Below, piece after piece: positions 1-11,200 of a DNA stretch of 64,000 bases (within the stretch, counting starts at the first letter, position 1; each line of letters starts with the position of its first letter). The stretch is from Nothophaeocryptopus gaeumannii (Eukaryota; Ascomycota; Dothideomycetes; Mycosphaerellales; Mycosphaerellaceae). Below the pieces are notes generated by a model. It did no database searches. It had not been told where the DNA came from and saw only the letters and a list, made by a program, of their open reading frames with translations. The stretch covers positions 372,001 to 436,000 of the forward strand of contig JASISA010000002.1 of the NCBI GenBank assembly GCA_031771865.1, read 5' to 3'. Both the position numbers and the translations under genes were made by a program.

Positions 1-1423
1 CATCAAGAGCTATCCTTTCAACTTTCTTGTCTCCAGCTTTCTGCCATCTCAAAGTACTACACTGCCTGGCCGTACTGGATCACCTGCTCCTGGGTCCGGT
101 CGCAACAGCGAAGAAGACAGTGTTGACATGAAAGAGGTCGATGCTCTACTCAATGAGAGTGCAATGATGCTGGGTCGCTGGTCGTTATACACTCGCTTCC
201 TGTCAAAAAAGACGACTCTAGCCTCAGACGACAGTTCGGATACTAAGCTACATCTACCGGGCTTCATCGTACACAGCACACTGCAGAAGAAGGTGAATGA
301 GCTTCTAGTTGAGCCGTTCAACACAATGGCCACCTTCTTCTTCCGCCGGTCTGTCGAGAAGTCCTTCCAGATGGATGAACCACCCTCGGATCTCACGTTA
401 AATCCAAACAAATCACTCGGCTCGAATCCGCCCTTCATTACCTCAGCAGTTGACGACATCATGTACATTGTCAACCAGGTTCTGCAGCGAACGCTTGCAA
501 CATCTCAGCGAACGGTCGTATCCAGCGTCATCCCTTCTGTTGGGCGTGTTCTGGGCTCGGACTTCTTCGGCATGGAACAGCGTAAGATGAGAGACGACGC
601 CTATCCAAAAGCAGCTATTAAAGGCGCGCTGCCACCGGAAAGTCTGATCGTCTCCTTCATCGTTCTCATCAACAACCTCGACGTAGCGACCGATTATGTC
701 AAGCGAATCGTCAACACTTATATCGGTCCCGCTCCCACTCAGCAAGCTCAGGAGAATGGGCATACTTCTGTCCTTGCTGATTCCTTTCCTTTGGGTCAAG
801 AAGCTACCTTGGTCGAGAGAAGTCTCCGCCTCATGGAATCGAACTTCCAAGCCAAGACCTCCGAACTCATCAATGAAGCAATTGAAGTGATGCTTAAGCA
901 GGTCATGCGGCCTCGTTTGAGGCCAGTGCTCATGGACACATTCCGCGATGTCGATTACAACATTTCCTCTGAGGACGCCGGCCGTGGTGGAGAGGATCAA
1001 GATTCAAATGACTTGGTGCCGCAGCGATTTGAGCGAGGCTGGCAAGCTTTCACACTACCCATCAAACGTATACTCACAGCCAATCTCTACGACAAGCTGA
1101 TCACCTCAACGGTGGCCTACTTAGCGAGGACCCTTGAGCAGCGCATCGCATCTTATTATGGGCGCATCACCGAGCTTGGAGCCATCCGTCTCGAGCGCGA
1201 CTTCGCGGGCATCATGGCTGCGGCGGTCAAAGGCGGTAAATATGAACTCCGAGATTCATTTGCTCGAGTCAATCAAACAGTTACCATCATGTGCATGGAA
1301 GACGACGAGTGGGAAGAAATCTCGAAGCTGAGCGGGGCGCAGCTTGATCGTGAGACAGGAGTCAATTGGAAGCTGGATGAGAAGGAGCGAAAGAGGGCTC
1401 GAGACATCGTGAAAGATCGATGA
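1..1423 (+). CDS. COG4: Conserved oligomeric Golgi complex subunit 4, C-terminal part (5' end outside window)
   Basis: This is the C-terminal part of COG4, a lobe A subunit of the COG tethering complex that captures retrograde vesicles at the Golgi. The frame is open from base 2 to the stop at 1421-1423, with no stop before the first ATG at 128, so the gene begins upstream of the window. Recognition rests on the block around the first ATG (MKEVDALLNES..MLGRWSLYTRFL), the stretch with 'LIVSFIVLINNLDVATDYVKRIV', and the helical tail ending in a basic 'DEKERKRARDIVKDR'. About 474 residues are visible and no intron is needed. The family call comes from remembered family features, not a search. 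It could only be confused with another CATCHR-fold tether subunit, which I think unlikely. Confidence 0.88.
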   Translation, partial: IKSYPFNFLVSSFLPSQSTTLPGRTGSPAPGSGRNSEEDSVDMKEVDALLNESAMMLGRWSLYTRFLSKKTTLASDDSSDTKLHLPGFIVHSTLQKKVNELLVEPFNTMATFFFRRSVEKSFQMDEPPSDLTLNPNKSLGSNPPFITSAVDDIMYIVNQVLQRTLATSQRTVVSSVIPSVGRVLGSDFFGMEQRKMRDDAYPKAAIKGALPPESLIVSFIVLINNLDVATDYVKRIVNTYIGPAPTQQAQENGHTSVLADSFPLGQEATLVERSLRLMESNFQAKTSELINEAIEVMLKQVMRPRLRPVLMDTFRDVDYNISSEDAGRGGEDQDSNDLVPQRFERGWQAFTLPIKRILTANLYDKLITSTVAYLARTLEQRIASYYGRITELGAIRLERDFAGIMAAAVKGGKYELRDSFARVNQTVTIMCMEDDEWEEISKLSGAQLDRETGVNWKLDEKERKRARDIVKDR

Positions 1424-1774
1424 ATTGAATCACAGTCCAGGTCTTGCATAAGGTACAGCCCCAACCTTATTTCTAAGGTTGTTCATGACCGCTCGGCCCG
1501 TTCGGTGCGCGAGGCACATCGTACAAACATGCCGAATGCGAATGCGCCGAAAGGAATAGCGAAATCCGCTGACGTGCCCGGTCGGTTTCATGATGTCCAT
1601 CCGTGAATGTACCATGCATTACAGGCTTATGCAGAACCTCGTCGCAAAAGACTGCAGCCACCGCCTCACGTATTAGGCGCATGGGTGGGGCTACGGTGAC
1701 CAGCTGAGAATCCTTCGAGCTCTGCTCCACGGACCTCCCTGGCTTGTCTCCGAGATCTTCAACTCGCGAATCTG

Positions 1775-1781
1775 TATAAAA
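1775..1781 (+). promoter_or_regulatory. TATA box of the FAD monooxygenase gene
   Basis: The heptamer TATAAAA lies about 70 bp upstream of the ATG at 1850, a normal distance for a fungal core promoter. The 426-bp interval 1424-1849 between COG4 and this gene holds nothing else I can recognise. Confidence 0.5.
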
Positions 1782-1849
1782 CAGCCCTTGGCAGGCCTGG
1801 AAAAGTGAGCAGATACCAAGAAACGGGCACTCAATCCAACACTACCGCA

Positions 1850-3091
1850 ATGGCTACTACCCAAGAGAAGAAGGTCATCATCATAGGAGCGGGCACCACT
1901 GGCCTCGCACTCGCTCAAGGTCTGCAGAATGCCGGCATACCATATGCCATCTACGAACGTGCTGAGTCGAGAGCAAGCAAACGGAACTGGACTTTCGGCT
2001 TGCATTGGGGAGCAGAACCCTTGGCAAAGCTAGTACCACCGGACTACTTTGAAACACTCCATACCTGCGAGGTTGATCCTCACATCACCATCGAGGACAA
2101 CAAATACCAGGTCCCGTTGATAGATCTTGCCACTGGCAAGCTCATAAAGAACGTGGAGTCGACAAAGTTCTACAGGCTGAGACGAGACAAATTCCGTGAC
2201 TGGTTGTTGCAAGGCCTGCAAGTGGTTCATTGGGGCAAGAAGTTGAAGAGCGTTGAAGCTGAGGCAGACAACGACACAATCAATGTGACTTTTGAAGATG
2301 GATCGCGCGACACGGGAAGCCTTGTTGTGGGATGCGATGGCTCTCATTCTGCTGTTCGTGCTTCTCTCCTCGGGCAAGAGAAAGCAGCTCTCACTCCAAT
2401 TGGAGACTTCGCCACTGCCATGATTCTCTCCCAACACACTCGAGACCATGCTATTCGATTACGGTCGGAGCCTTTCCACTCACTCTACCAAGTTGGACTT
2501 CATCCCGCAGGCTACGCTGCTTTCCTGTCTGTCCACGACGCCGAAGATAAGGACCATCCGGAGAACTGGACATTTTTTCACTACATTTCGTATCATGCAC
2601 CTGCTGGCCATGATGAATGGGATAAGGTGAAGCTGGTGAAGTACGCAAAGGAGATCGCTGCAAAGCACCTTGCAGATCCATGGAAGAGCGTCTATGCATG
2701 GATTTCCGAAGATGAGGCGAGCGTTTGGAACACCAGAATTCAGGACTTCGACCCAAGCACACCTGAGCATCAATGGAACAATTACAGCGGACGAGTGACG
2801 CTTGCCGGCGATGCTGCTCATGCAATGTCTTTTCAACGAGGCCAAGGACTCAACAACTCGATTCAGGATGCGTACGAGATGTTCAAAGCGATTGAGAAAT
2901 TCTACAAAGGCGAGATGGATCAATCAGCAGCCATCGATGCTTATGAAGCAGAGATGAAGGATAGGACTGGAAAGGAAGTCCGGCTGAGTCGTGAGAATAC
3001 TTTCATGGTGCATTCTGACAAGATTATGGAAAGTGCCATTATCTCACAAGGCATTACTCCGCAAGGTCAAAAGAAGGGCACGACATCATAG
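1850..3091 (+). CDS. FAD-dependent monooxygenase (aromatic hydroxylase fold)
   Basis: This 413-residue, single-exon flavoprotein monooxygenase uses FAD and NAD(P)H to hydroxylate an unknown, probably aromatic or polyketide-like, substrate. The ATG at 1850 is preferred because it puts the dinucleotide-binding strand (VIIIGAGTTGLALAQGL, GxGxxG) right at the N-terminus; the frame extends upstream only to a GTG. The DG motif is 'LVVGCDGSHSAVR' near residue 160, and the FAD ribityl-binding motif is 'GRVTLAGDAAHAMSFQRGQG' near residue 315. The length is usual for stand-alone class A monooxygenases of the salicylate/6-hydroxynicotinate hydroxylase type. There is no signal peptide or membrane segment. 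It is not embedded in an obvious secondary-metabolite cluster, so the substrate is unknown. Confidence 0.85.
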   Translation: MATTQEKKVIIIGAGTTGLALAQGLQNAGIPYAIYERAESRASKRNWTFGLHWGAEPLAKLVPPDYFETLHTCEVDPHITIEDNKYQVPLIDLATGKLIKNVESTKFYRLRRDKFRDWLLQGLQVVHWGKKLKSVEAEADNDTINVTFEDGSRDTGSLVVGCDGSHSAVRASLLGQEKAALTPIGDFATAMILSQHTRDHAIRLRSEPFHSLYQVGLHPAGYAAFLSVHDAEDKDHPENWTFFHYISYHAPAGHDEWDKVKLVKYAKEIAAKHLADPWKSVYAWISEDEASVWNTRIQDFDPSTPEHQWNNYSGRVTLAGDAAHAMSFQRGQGLNNSIQDAYEMFKAIEKFYKGEMDQSAAIDAYEAEMKDRTGKEVRLSRENTFMVHSDKIMESAIISQGITPQGQKKGTTS

Positions 3092-3967
3092 TCCTCATAA
3101 TCTACACCTGGTAGAATTTCAAAGAGTATTTCATCCCAAGCATTAAAGACTGACGCTCACTCGTGGTTGCGGAAGTTCTCGGCCGAAACTGAGCCGGCGC
3201 CGAGATGGTAGTTCCATTGAGAAGGCCTCCGTCTCTCTATTTCCTGTTCTTACGACCTGGCCAAGCAGATCCATCAACATCTTCCTTGTCGAGAAAGCAA
3301 CACTTATGAGAGGCTTCTGCGAGTCGTTACATCTACACAGGCGTGACAGGCCTCTGCCACTGACGAAGACCCCTTCCTCACCAATGATTGGCTGACCATT
3401 GACGAGTAGCAACGGTTGAAGTTCGTGTGACGGGTGACGACCACTTAAAGTGCACAACATTCGCACCACACTTTGGACGTTTCATGTCCTTGCGATGAGT
3501 AGCTCTTAGTCCACCATGATGGACAAATATATAGCACCTCACCCTTCCTCATTCCTTTCAAGCAATATCCTTCATTGCAAATGAGGATGACTAGACCGAG
3601 GAAAAGGGCGGCTTCCATTATGAGAGAACGAAGTGCTTTAGAAGCACTGTTTTCAGAATGAGAGCTTCGGCTAGTGGAGAGAACTGCTACAAGCTTGTAA
3701 CAAGCGTTGTGACTTAATTAGAGAACTGTTGCAAGCTTGTAACAAGTGTTGTGACTAAACTGTAGACCTTACTTACGAGATTGCCTACTAGAGTCGTCGC
3801 CGAGCTGGTATGCTTAAGGTAGGCAACATTCTAAAGCTTTGGGACATGCTGCTACCTCGCACATAGCGACGGATTTCGATCACCCTTAGCAGCATACAAT
3901 TCTCACTCGCAGCGCTCTTCTCCTCCCTTCCTCTTTCCTTAGATAACAGGCTTGTAGCAGAGCCAAG
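3092..3967. other. Intergenic region, no gene seen
   Basis: This 876-bp gap separates the monooxygenase from the SurE-like gene. The frames here are short and show no family features. The only structure is the 42-bp direct duplication listed at 3679-3759. The last part should contain the SurE-like promoter, but I see no clear TATA box close to the ATG. Confidence 0.5.
3679..3759. repeat. Two-copy 42-bp tandem duplication with internal palindrome
   Basis: Two adjacent copies begin at 3679 and 3721 with GAGAACTG and share the core CAAGCTTGTAACAAG(C/T)GTTGTGACT; I count only a few substitutions. Each contains the near-palindrome around AAGCTT (ACAAGCTTGT in copy one). It lies in intergenic DNA. 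Confidence 0.75.
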
Positions 3968-4966
3968 ATGCTGCCCACCTCTTTCCTCCTCATCCTCCTT
4001 CCTCTGGCAGCAAGCGCCATCAATGTCGTTCAAAGCAACGACGATGGCTGGGCCGAGAGCAACATTCGCGAATTCTACTACAGCCTGACAAACGCCGGCT
4101 TCGATTCAGTCATCTCTGCGCCTGCAGAAAATGAGAGTGGAATGGGATGGGAAGATGCATCGCCCACAGAAGTCGGCAAACATGGCTGCGAGTTCGAGTC
4201 ATGTCCGGCTAGAAGTCCTGCGATTGGGGCAGATCCTGCAGAGCCAAGGTTTAATGTGAGTTCTGCCTCATCACAGCGTTGAGAAAGAGTGTGTGTTGAT
4301 GATGACTGCAGTACGTAAACTCCTACCCCGTAACCTCGATGCGCATCGGCCTGCAAGAAATCGCCCCCGAATTCTTCAACACCACCGACATCGCCGTCGC
4401 AGGACCCAACGTGGGCACCAATCTCGGACTCGTCACGCTCATATCGGGAACTGTGGGCGCTGCCGTCGAAGCAGCGAAACTGGGCTATCCCGCCATCGCG
4501 TTCAGTGGCAAGTCAGGAAAACAGACTGCTTGGAATGCAAATGTTGAGACGTATATGAAAGTGTATGCGGATCTTTCGACGACGATTGTGCAGGCGCTTA
4601 CGAGTGGGGGGAAGCCGTATTTGCCGGAGGGTGTTTGGTGAGCATTCCTAAGAACATGTTGTGTGAGATATATGCTAATGGGAGTGAAGGCTTAATGTCA
4701 ACTATCCGGCCGTCAGCGACACTACTTGCAGCTCGACTTCCGACTTCAAATTCGTGCTGTCGCGTATCTACTATTCACTGGGCTTTGGCGATCCAGAGAC
4801 CTGCGGCAGGGACACATTGCCTACGGAGAAGGATGTTGTCGACACGTGTGGCTGCTACGCCTCAATCAGTGTCGGAGGACTAGACAAGAAGGACGCTGAC
4901 GAGGATTCGAAGCGATTCGTGCTTAACAAATTGAGTAGTATCTTGAGCTGTCTACCAAGCTCATAA
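3968..4966 (+). CDS. Secreted SurE-like acid phosphatase / survival protein
   Basis: SurE-fold phosphatases are metal-dependent nucleotidases or acid phosphatases; this copy is predicted to be exported. Three exons join in frame (3968-4255, 4312-4637, 4690-4966) to give 296 residues, with GT-AG introns of 56 and 52 nt. The first ~18 residues (MLPTSFLLILLPLAASA) form a signal peptide. The metal-binding 'NDDGWAE' follows, then 'SGMGWEDASPTEV', the conserved 'GPNVGTNLG' loop and 'GYPAIAFSGKSG', all SurE signatures. The C-terminal domain has paired cysteines (DTTCSS, PETCGR, DTCGCY), consistent with disulfides outside the cell. The spliced joins recreate 'YVNSYPVTSMR' and 'GVWLNVNYPAV', which supports them. 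The substrate is not predictable. Confidence 0.88.
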
Positions 4967-5047
4967 CATAAGGTAACCAAATATGAGATCAAAAATTCTT
5001 GGAAGCTCGACAGCCTTTCCCAACGCTCCACCTTCCAAGACCTACTG

Positions 5048-5734
5048 CTAGTTCTGCACTCCCAACTCCCTCAACGCACTCTCCATCCAAGATGTCCACT
5101 CCACAACCAAATGCCTCCTATGCATCTCCACAACCTCCTCTCCAATAGCCTCAGGCATATATCCCCCAAAACAAGCCTCTAGCCCCTTCGCCTGCCCCTT
5201 CAGTTCACCCTCGCTCAAATCTCGAAACTGATGACATCCATGTCCAATCACACTCCCATTCCTCAACGCACAGTCCGCACTCAAAGCAATAGGATACTTC
5301 TCTTCATCCCTATTATCTACACACGCGTGTGGGGTTGGTGTGAATCCAAGATCGACGTACGTAACATATTCCCCCATTGTCTCCAGCACAGGCCCATGAC
5401 TGTTGATATAATGCTCCGGGTGAGCATTAACCATCAACGCTATATCCTCCTCTGCGTGCGACTCGGCTTTTGATTTGAACCAGCCTAGAAACTCTTTGGC
5501 GGACATTCCGTAAGCTTGGATGGTTACGGAGATGTGGGACCAGCGGTTGTTTGATTGGTAAAGCTTTTCTGTGTAGAACGCGTCTGCTGCTTTGATGTCG
5601 GGTTCGAGGAGTTTGAAGAGTCCGTCATTACCAAGACGCTTCTTGAGGAGAGAGAGGGCGCGGCGGGAGAAGAAGAGCTCGTGGGAGTCGCGTGAGCCGG
5701 GGGTTGTTGGACCTTTGGTGACTTGGATCGACAT
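5048..5734 (-). CDS. Hypothetical protein, 228 aa
   Basis: This is a single-exon frame of 228 residues from an ATG at 5734 to TAG at 5048. I do not recognise a family. The composition is soluble and mixed alpha/beta, with no signal peptide or membrane helix. Histidine and acidic residues are frequent (ESHAEEDIALMVNAHPEHYINSHG; MHRRHLVVEWTSWMES). It is convergent with the SurE-like gene, ending about 80 bp from its stop. The length, clean ATG and absence of a competing long frame argue that it is real, but the function is unknown. Confidence 0.7.
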   Translation of the reverse strand: MSIQVTKGPTTPGSRDSHELFFSRRALSLLKKRLGNDGLFKLLEPDIKAADAFYTEKLYQSNNRWSHISVTIQAYGMSAKEFLGWFKSKAESHAEEDIALMVNAHPEHYINSHGPVLETMGEYVTYVDLGFTPTPHACVDNRDEEKYPIALSADCALRNGSVIGHGCHQFRDLSEGELKGQAKGLEACFGGYMPEAIGEEVVEMHRRHLVVEWTSWMESALRELGVQN

Positions 5735-6170
5735 GATTGCAGGTGAATGGCTGCTGTGAAGTATCTCTTATACTTTCCGAGTGTGGAAACTGATGGAGTT
5801 CAGGCTATGGTGCTGTCTTCCCATTCTTTATATGTCTACATTGTTGCCGGTGGCGTCTGAGCATGTGCCGTTCTCGCTGCTCTTCAGCTGTACCCTACAG
5901 AATGTTCGCAATTCTTGTCCTCGTGCAACCCGTATCATCATACCTGTGCCCAATTGATCTCAAGGCTATGCGCCGAGTGGAGTGTCATGCTGTTGCCCAA
6001 ATTCACTTCGAAGGATTCGAAGCTAGGGCAGTCCCGCCACCGGGAATTAACCCGGTAATAAGCTTCTGGAGTGATCTTTCGCCTGTGCAAAGGAGTTTGC
6101 GCGAGGGCAGATACGTGGTCTTGTGGCACCGTTGTCCAACGTATACACGACAAGTCGTTCGTTGTATCGT
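5735..6170. other. Intergenic, upstream of the 228-aa gene
   Basis: This 436-bp stretch lies between two minus-strand genes and should hold the promoter of the 228-residue gene and the 3' end of the F-box gene. The overlapping frames are not convincing. I see no repeat or RNA gene. Confidence 0.4.
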
Positions 6171-7950
6171 TCAGTCTTCAATGGAGCTCCACAACCGGAA
6201 GCTCGTCTTCACGGGCGCAGCACCCTCACTGTACCTTTCCGTAAAGTCGCCATCGTAGACAACTTCCTCCCTGGGGACTGGCTCTCCATACAGATACGGC
6301 GGGAAGTAGTGACTTCGGTCGATCGACAAAACCCGCAGCTTGACGTTGATCTTCTCCAGAGCCTTCGCAGCAGTCTTGATGAAGCCCCTCGTATTAAAAC
6401 TCAGATCCGACAATGTGAGGGGAGGGTTCGCGTAGGCAACATCTAGGCTCTCAAGCGTCTCAGGCAGGGAGCTGGAAGGTGCTCGAAAGAACGGTATCTG
6501 ACTCAATGTCGACTCCTTCTCGACTGGTAGACGTGAGAAATCGAATGGTGACCGGTTCTCGGATTTGAAGGATAGTGCGCGAAGACTTGGTGGAGCGCGA
6601 GAGGACATGACGGCTCTTTCGAAGTTTGGGCAGTGTCCGATGAGCGTGATAGATTCTAGGCAGTGGAATTCGGGAAAGCCGCCATTGACCGGAGGCCTGT
6701 CAGGACTGCGCAGCCTGTGCTGCCGATGTTGGTAATAGATCTCGGTCGTGACGTATGTTAGCGCCTTCAACGAGTAGCTCTGTTGGGCTAGAGCCTTTAT
6801 CGTAGCTGCTGAATCTTTGTTGAATAAATGATTGCACGCCGGATCGATGTCGTCGCCAAAGTGTCGAACATTGTGGCAGTTCTCGCCTATCATTCGTCAG
6901 AAGAAACCTCACACAAGGGCCGTTATCGACATACCAAGATAGATCGTCTCCAAAGCACGCGGTAGAGAGAGGATCGCGGACAGTCCCAAGTGACTGATAT
7001 TGCATTCATCCAGCTCCAGATTCTTCAACGAGGTGAACTTGATACGGCCATTGTCTCCCACAAGCGCTTCAAGGTCATCCAGAATATTAACACAAGAAAG
7101 CTTCAGTGACCTCAAAGCCGGAGCTTGGAAAATGGCCAGTCCTCTTGTATCAATCGGCCAATATGGCGAATCGCATCCATTCATGTGAATCACGACTGCA
7201 AGCCAGGGTCAGCACCAAAACATCCTCGAACGAGCTGTTCTTCATCAAAAACTCACCTTGGTGCAGCTTCTGAAACGGCCTCCTCCCACCATCGCCTTCG
7301 CTCGCATTTTCTTCTCCGCAAGCCTCCTCAAAAGGCCCCAAAACCGCCCTCGCCATCTCCTCCCAAGCCTCCTCGTCTTCGAAGCTCCCGCGATTAGTCT
7401 CCGGCGTCTCAACGTACAACTCCCTCAGATTTTCCGCTTGCATAAAAAGCCCATTGATAGCCTCGAAGCTCTGCCAGTAATCCGAAGTGAGTGGAAAGTC
7501 CAGAACCTGTAGGGCCTTGGCTCTTTGCCCACCACCGCTCGCTGCCCTCATGCTTTGCACCAACCTCGCCGCATGCGCACCATGCTGGATAAAAGCATAA
7601 CGATACAAGATCGGTTCGGCCAACTGTTGGACACGCGAGCAGGTCCGAGTTAAGTGGCGGAGGGTTATGCGGGAGTCGACTTGTTCAACGATGTTAACGA
7701 TGAGTTCGTTTGGGAGATCGAGGAGAGGGAACTGGAATGTGGTGTTGATGGCTTGCAATTTCTCCATTGTCTGTCGAATCTTGAGCTTCAGTCTCATTGC
7801 GACGCGATGTGGTTTCTTGGTGATGGCGGAGTTGCTGGGAACTGGGAAGTTGGGATGACTGGTATGGAGTTGCATGTGAAAGTCGTGGTCGCACAAGACT
7901 TTTGTCAAGCTTCCAAGCGGAGAGATGTATGTACGAAGAAGACGAGCCAT
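6171..7950 (-). CDS. F-box protein with LRR-like C-terminal region
   Basis: This is a predicted substrate adaptor for an SCF ubiquitin ligase. Three exons join in frame on the minus strand (7950-7257, 7195-6935, 6886-6171), giving up to 556 residues, with introns of 61 and 48 nt. The F-box is 'LLDLPNELIVNIVEQVDSRITLRHLTRTCSRVQQLAEPILYRYAF' at roughly residues 76-120. The remainder has regularly spaced leucine-rich segments (LRELYVET, LRSLKLSCVNILDDLEAL, LKNLELDECNI, LETIYLG), typical of fungal F-box/LRR proteins. The start is uncertain: ATGs at 7950, 7797 and 7767 are all in frame before the F-box. The joins recreate 'VVIHMNGCDSPYW' and 'IYLGENCHN', which supports the introns. The target is unknown. 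Confidence 0.8.
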
Positions 7951-8248
7951 CTCATCTTCATCATCTCGACAGCAGGAAGAACACGAGAGAACACAACGGA
8001 TGTCGAACGAACGATATCAAATCCTGCATTTCTAAGAGAAAGTTCATACTCCAGAGAATCACCAATCTCCGTCCAAGCTAAGAACGCTGTACCATCCAAT
8101 CCATCATCATCAACGAACTGTGCAGTCTCGATCCAGGCTTCTTTTCAAAAGCGTATTACAATCATCGAGCGCAAACATAACGAATGGCATCAACTTCGTC
8201 AAATGGCCAACAAACGGTCCTTTTCAATGACACCCCTCGACACCTCAA

Positions 8249-11200
8249 TCACTTGAAGTAGTCCTCTCCGCCGCTTCCAACAGCAGTCGGACAATCCGTT
8301 CCAAGCCCACTGTCACTCGGCGGCGCATACATCTGCAATCCATTCTTCTTCTCCTCGGCCATGACTTCTCTCACGGCCTCTTCGATCTGGCTCTCGGTCG
8401 CGTCTATCGGCGCAGCGCTGCTCACCTCGGACTCTGGAACAGTGCTCAGTTCAGACTCGCGCTCCGGCACGGTACTTAGCTCAGATCTGCCAAGTGAGTC
8501 TCGCTGAGCACCAATCTCGGCATCTTCCTCAGGAGCACCACCGACCACGCCGTTCGCAGAGCTGCCTAAGCTGGTGCGACGATCGATCTCGGACCCAGTC
8601 AGGTAGCTTCCAGTGAGGTACGATCCGGTGTCGTAGGTCATGTCGCTAGGCGCATAGCTTTGACGATGTCCATCCTCGGAGCCAGCAGTCTCTGTCTCGT
8701 GCTCGCCCTCCAAGCAGCTACCAGTGGCATAGGATGAGCCGGACATGTAGCTTTGGCGTCGGGTTGTACCAGCCTCGCTTGGTGTCTCTACATCCTCTGG
8801 GTGATGCTCCTCTTCTCCCTCGATAGGCTCGTCTTCTTCGGACAGAGTCTCATTCTCCTTGTTCGCGCTTGAGACAGAACCAATGCGCTTGCGTTCGTTC
8901 CAAGATGGTTTGCGCATGAAGTGGTGCGTCTTGACAGAGTGGCTGCGCTTCACGTTTCCAAGGCCGTTGGAGGTGATGAGACTTGGCTTTTCGGAATTGA
9001 AGGCATGTGCACCAGTGGGCACGTTGTGGTTGATCTGGTTGAGCGACATGATACGACGCTCAGCAGTATTAGGCATCGGACCATTACGCTGCATTCCAGG
9101 TCTGGCTTTCATGGCGAGAGCGTGATTGGCCTTGAGCGGTGGCACAGAAGAAGTGACAGTCTGTACAGAAGCTGCAGAAGCGTTGCTGGGAACTCTTAGG
9201 TCGCGGCCCTGCGGCTTCTTCTTCTGCGGCGATGGAGCTTTCATCTTCGAAAGGAGCAGCATGCGCGACTGATTCATAACACCCTCGAGCATGCGGCGCT
9301 CGATAGCTGCTGCCTTATTGTCCATCTCGTGGAGTTCGTCGCGGCGTATGTGGAGCGCCGTCTCCATTGATGAGACATCGGCGTTGAGTCTGGACTTCTG
9401 AGCTGCAAGAGCCTCCTTCTCAGCTTTCAGCTGCTCCACAAGAGCCTGCAGAGACTCCTTCTCTTCATTGAGAACAGTAATGTCTGCCTCTAGCTGGTCC
9501 TTGCGCTCCAAGCGCCTCTCAAGCAGCATGGCTACCTCCTCGGCTTCCTTCTCCTTGCTCTCATGATCGTCTGCGATTTGCTTGTTCTGGGCAACAACAA
9601 ATGCGGAGACCTCGGCGGCGGTGGCCATGACCTTCTCATGGATCTGATCGAGACGCTCCATATGGCTAGCGCGGTCATTTGCCTCCTCGACGTGATCCAT
9701 GAGCTTGTCGAGCTTCTCATGGACTGCAGCGTCATCGTACTTCTCGACGGGCGCAGGTGCTTCGACAGGTGCCGGTAGAAGCGTCGGCAAAGCTCTTGAT
9801 AGCTCTTCATGATGCGACTTCAGCCCGTCGGCATGCTGAGCCTTCGATTCTTCGAAGCCTGCCTTGAGCGCGTCTTGAAGCTCTCTCATGGCGTGCGCAT
9901 GCTCCGCCGCCTCGGTAGATGCCTTTTGCGAGTGCTCGTAGTGCTGGTTGATCAGCGCCCTGACTTCTTCGAGCGTCACCATGAAACGAGGGTTGTGCTC
10001 TGACATGTCGCTTTGAACAACATCGACAGCAGCAAGAACCTTGGCGACCTCCTCTCGAGTGGCGGTGTGCTCGCCCTTCAAAGCTTCGGAGGTCTCTTCC
10101 AGCTTGGCATGGGTCTGCTCAGTTTGAGCGAAGACTGTCTTTGACTCTTCCGTCATGGCCTGCACCTGTTGAGGAAGGTCCCCGATGAAGGAGGTCAAAG
10201 TGGCGCCTAGGGTATCGATAGAGAGTCGCAGATCATCGGCCATGGACTTCGTGCTGGTCAGAAGTTCCTCTTGCTGTGTGGCTTGCTCTTCCATAGCCTT
10301 GGCTTTCTCCTCTGCGGCTTGCTGTGCATCGTCGTATTTTGACATGATGGTATCAAAATGGCTGTCCAGCTTTTCGCTGAGTTCAGTGACAACAGCTGAC
10401 TTGTGCTCGGACTGCTTCTCCAAAGAAGACTCCGCAGACGCGGCGTGGTCAACCTTGATCGCTTCGATTGAGGTGTGAGCACGCTCGAACTCCTCCTTCA
10501 GCTTGTCCATGACCTCTTGCACTGTGTTGATGACATCGTCATTGTTGGTGCGCTCCTCGAGGCCCTTGAGTGTCTCTCCCAGAGTGTCGATACCAGTCTC
10601 GCCGTCGGACACCTTCTCGATCAGCTCAGCCTTGACTGATTCGATCATGTCCTTGACTTGGCCAATTTGAGCCACAGTGTCTTCGAACTCCTTCTTGCGA
10701 TCATCGAAAGCCTGAGCGGTGACTGCAATGTCGTTCTCATAGCCATCACGCATCTTGTCGTGGCTTTCGCGGAAGTCACTGATCAAGCCTTGTAGCTGCT
10801 CAATATCTGACTTGGTCGGAAGAGTCTCAATGTCTGGCAAGGTCATCTCATTGACGCGAGTCTTGACCTCGGTGCAGAGAACACCTAGAACATCCAGATC
10901 AGCCTTGGTCATTGGCTCAGGCTTCTCCTCTGCTGCGGCTGCATCGGTCTTCTCCTTGAGTTCTTCAAGCAGAGTCTTGATATCCGTCGCAAGTACTTCG
11001 ACGACGGCGACATCGCCCTTCGCTGCTGTGGAGTTTTCCAGCTTCTCGCTCAGACCCTCGACTGCTTCGTGAGCCAGGCGAACGACGGTCTCGATCTCAT
11101 CCAGATGCTCTTTTGTCGCAGCAGTCTCGGGATTGGGCAGAACCATTTCGTCAAGCTGAGCCTTGGTGTTGCGCAACAGAGTCTCGATCGCGTCTGTGTC

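Noticed and set aside
5938..6153. Small minus-strand frame downstream of the F-box gene
   Set aside because: It is short, without motif, and overlaps equally long plus-strand frames.
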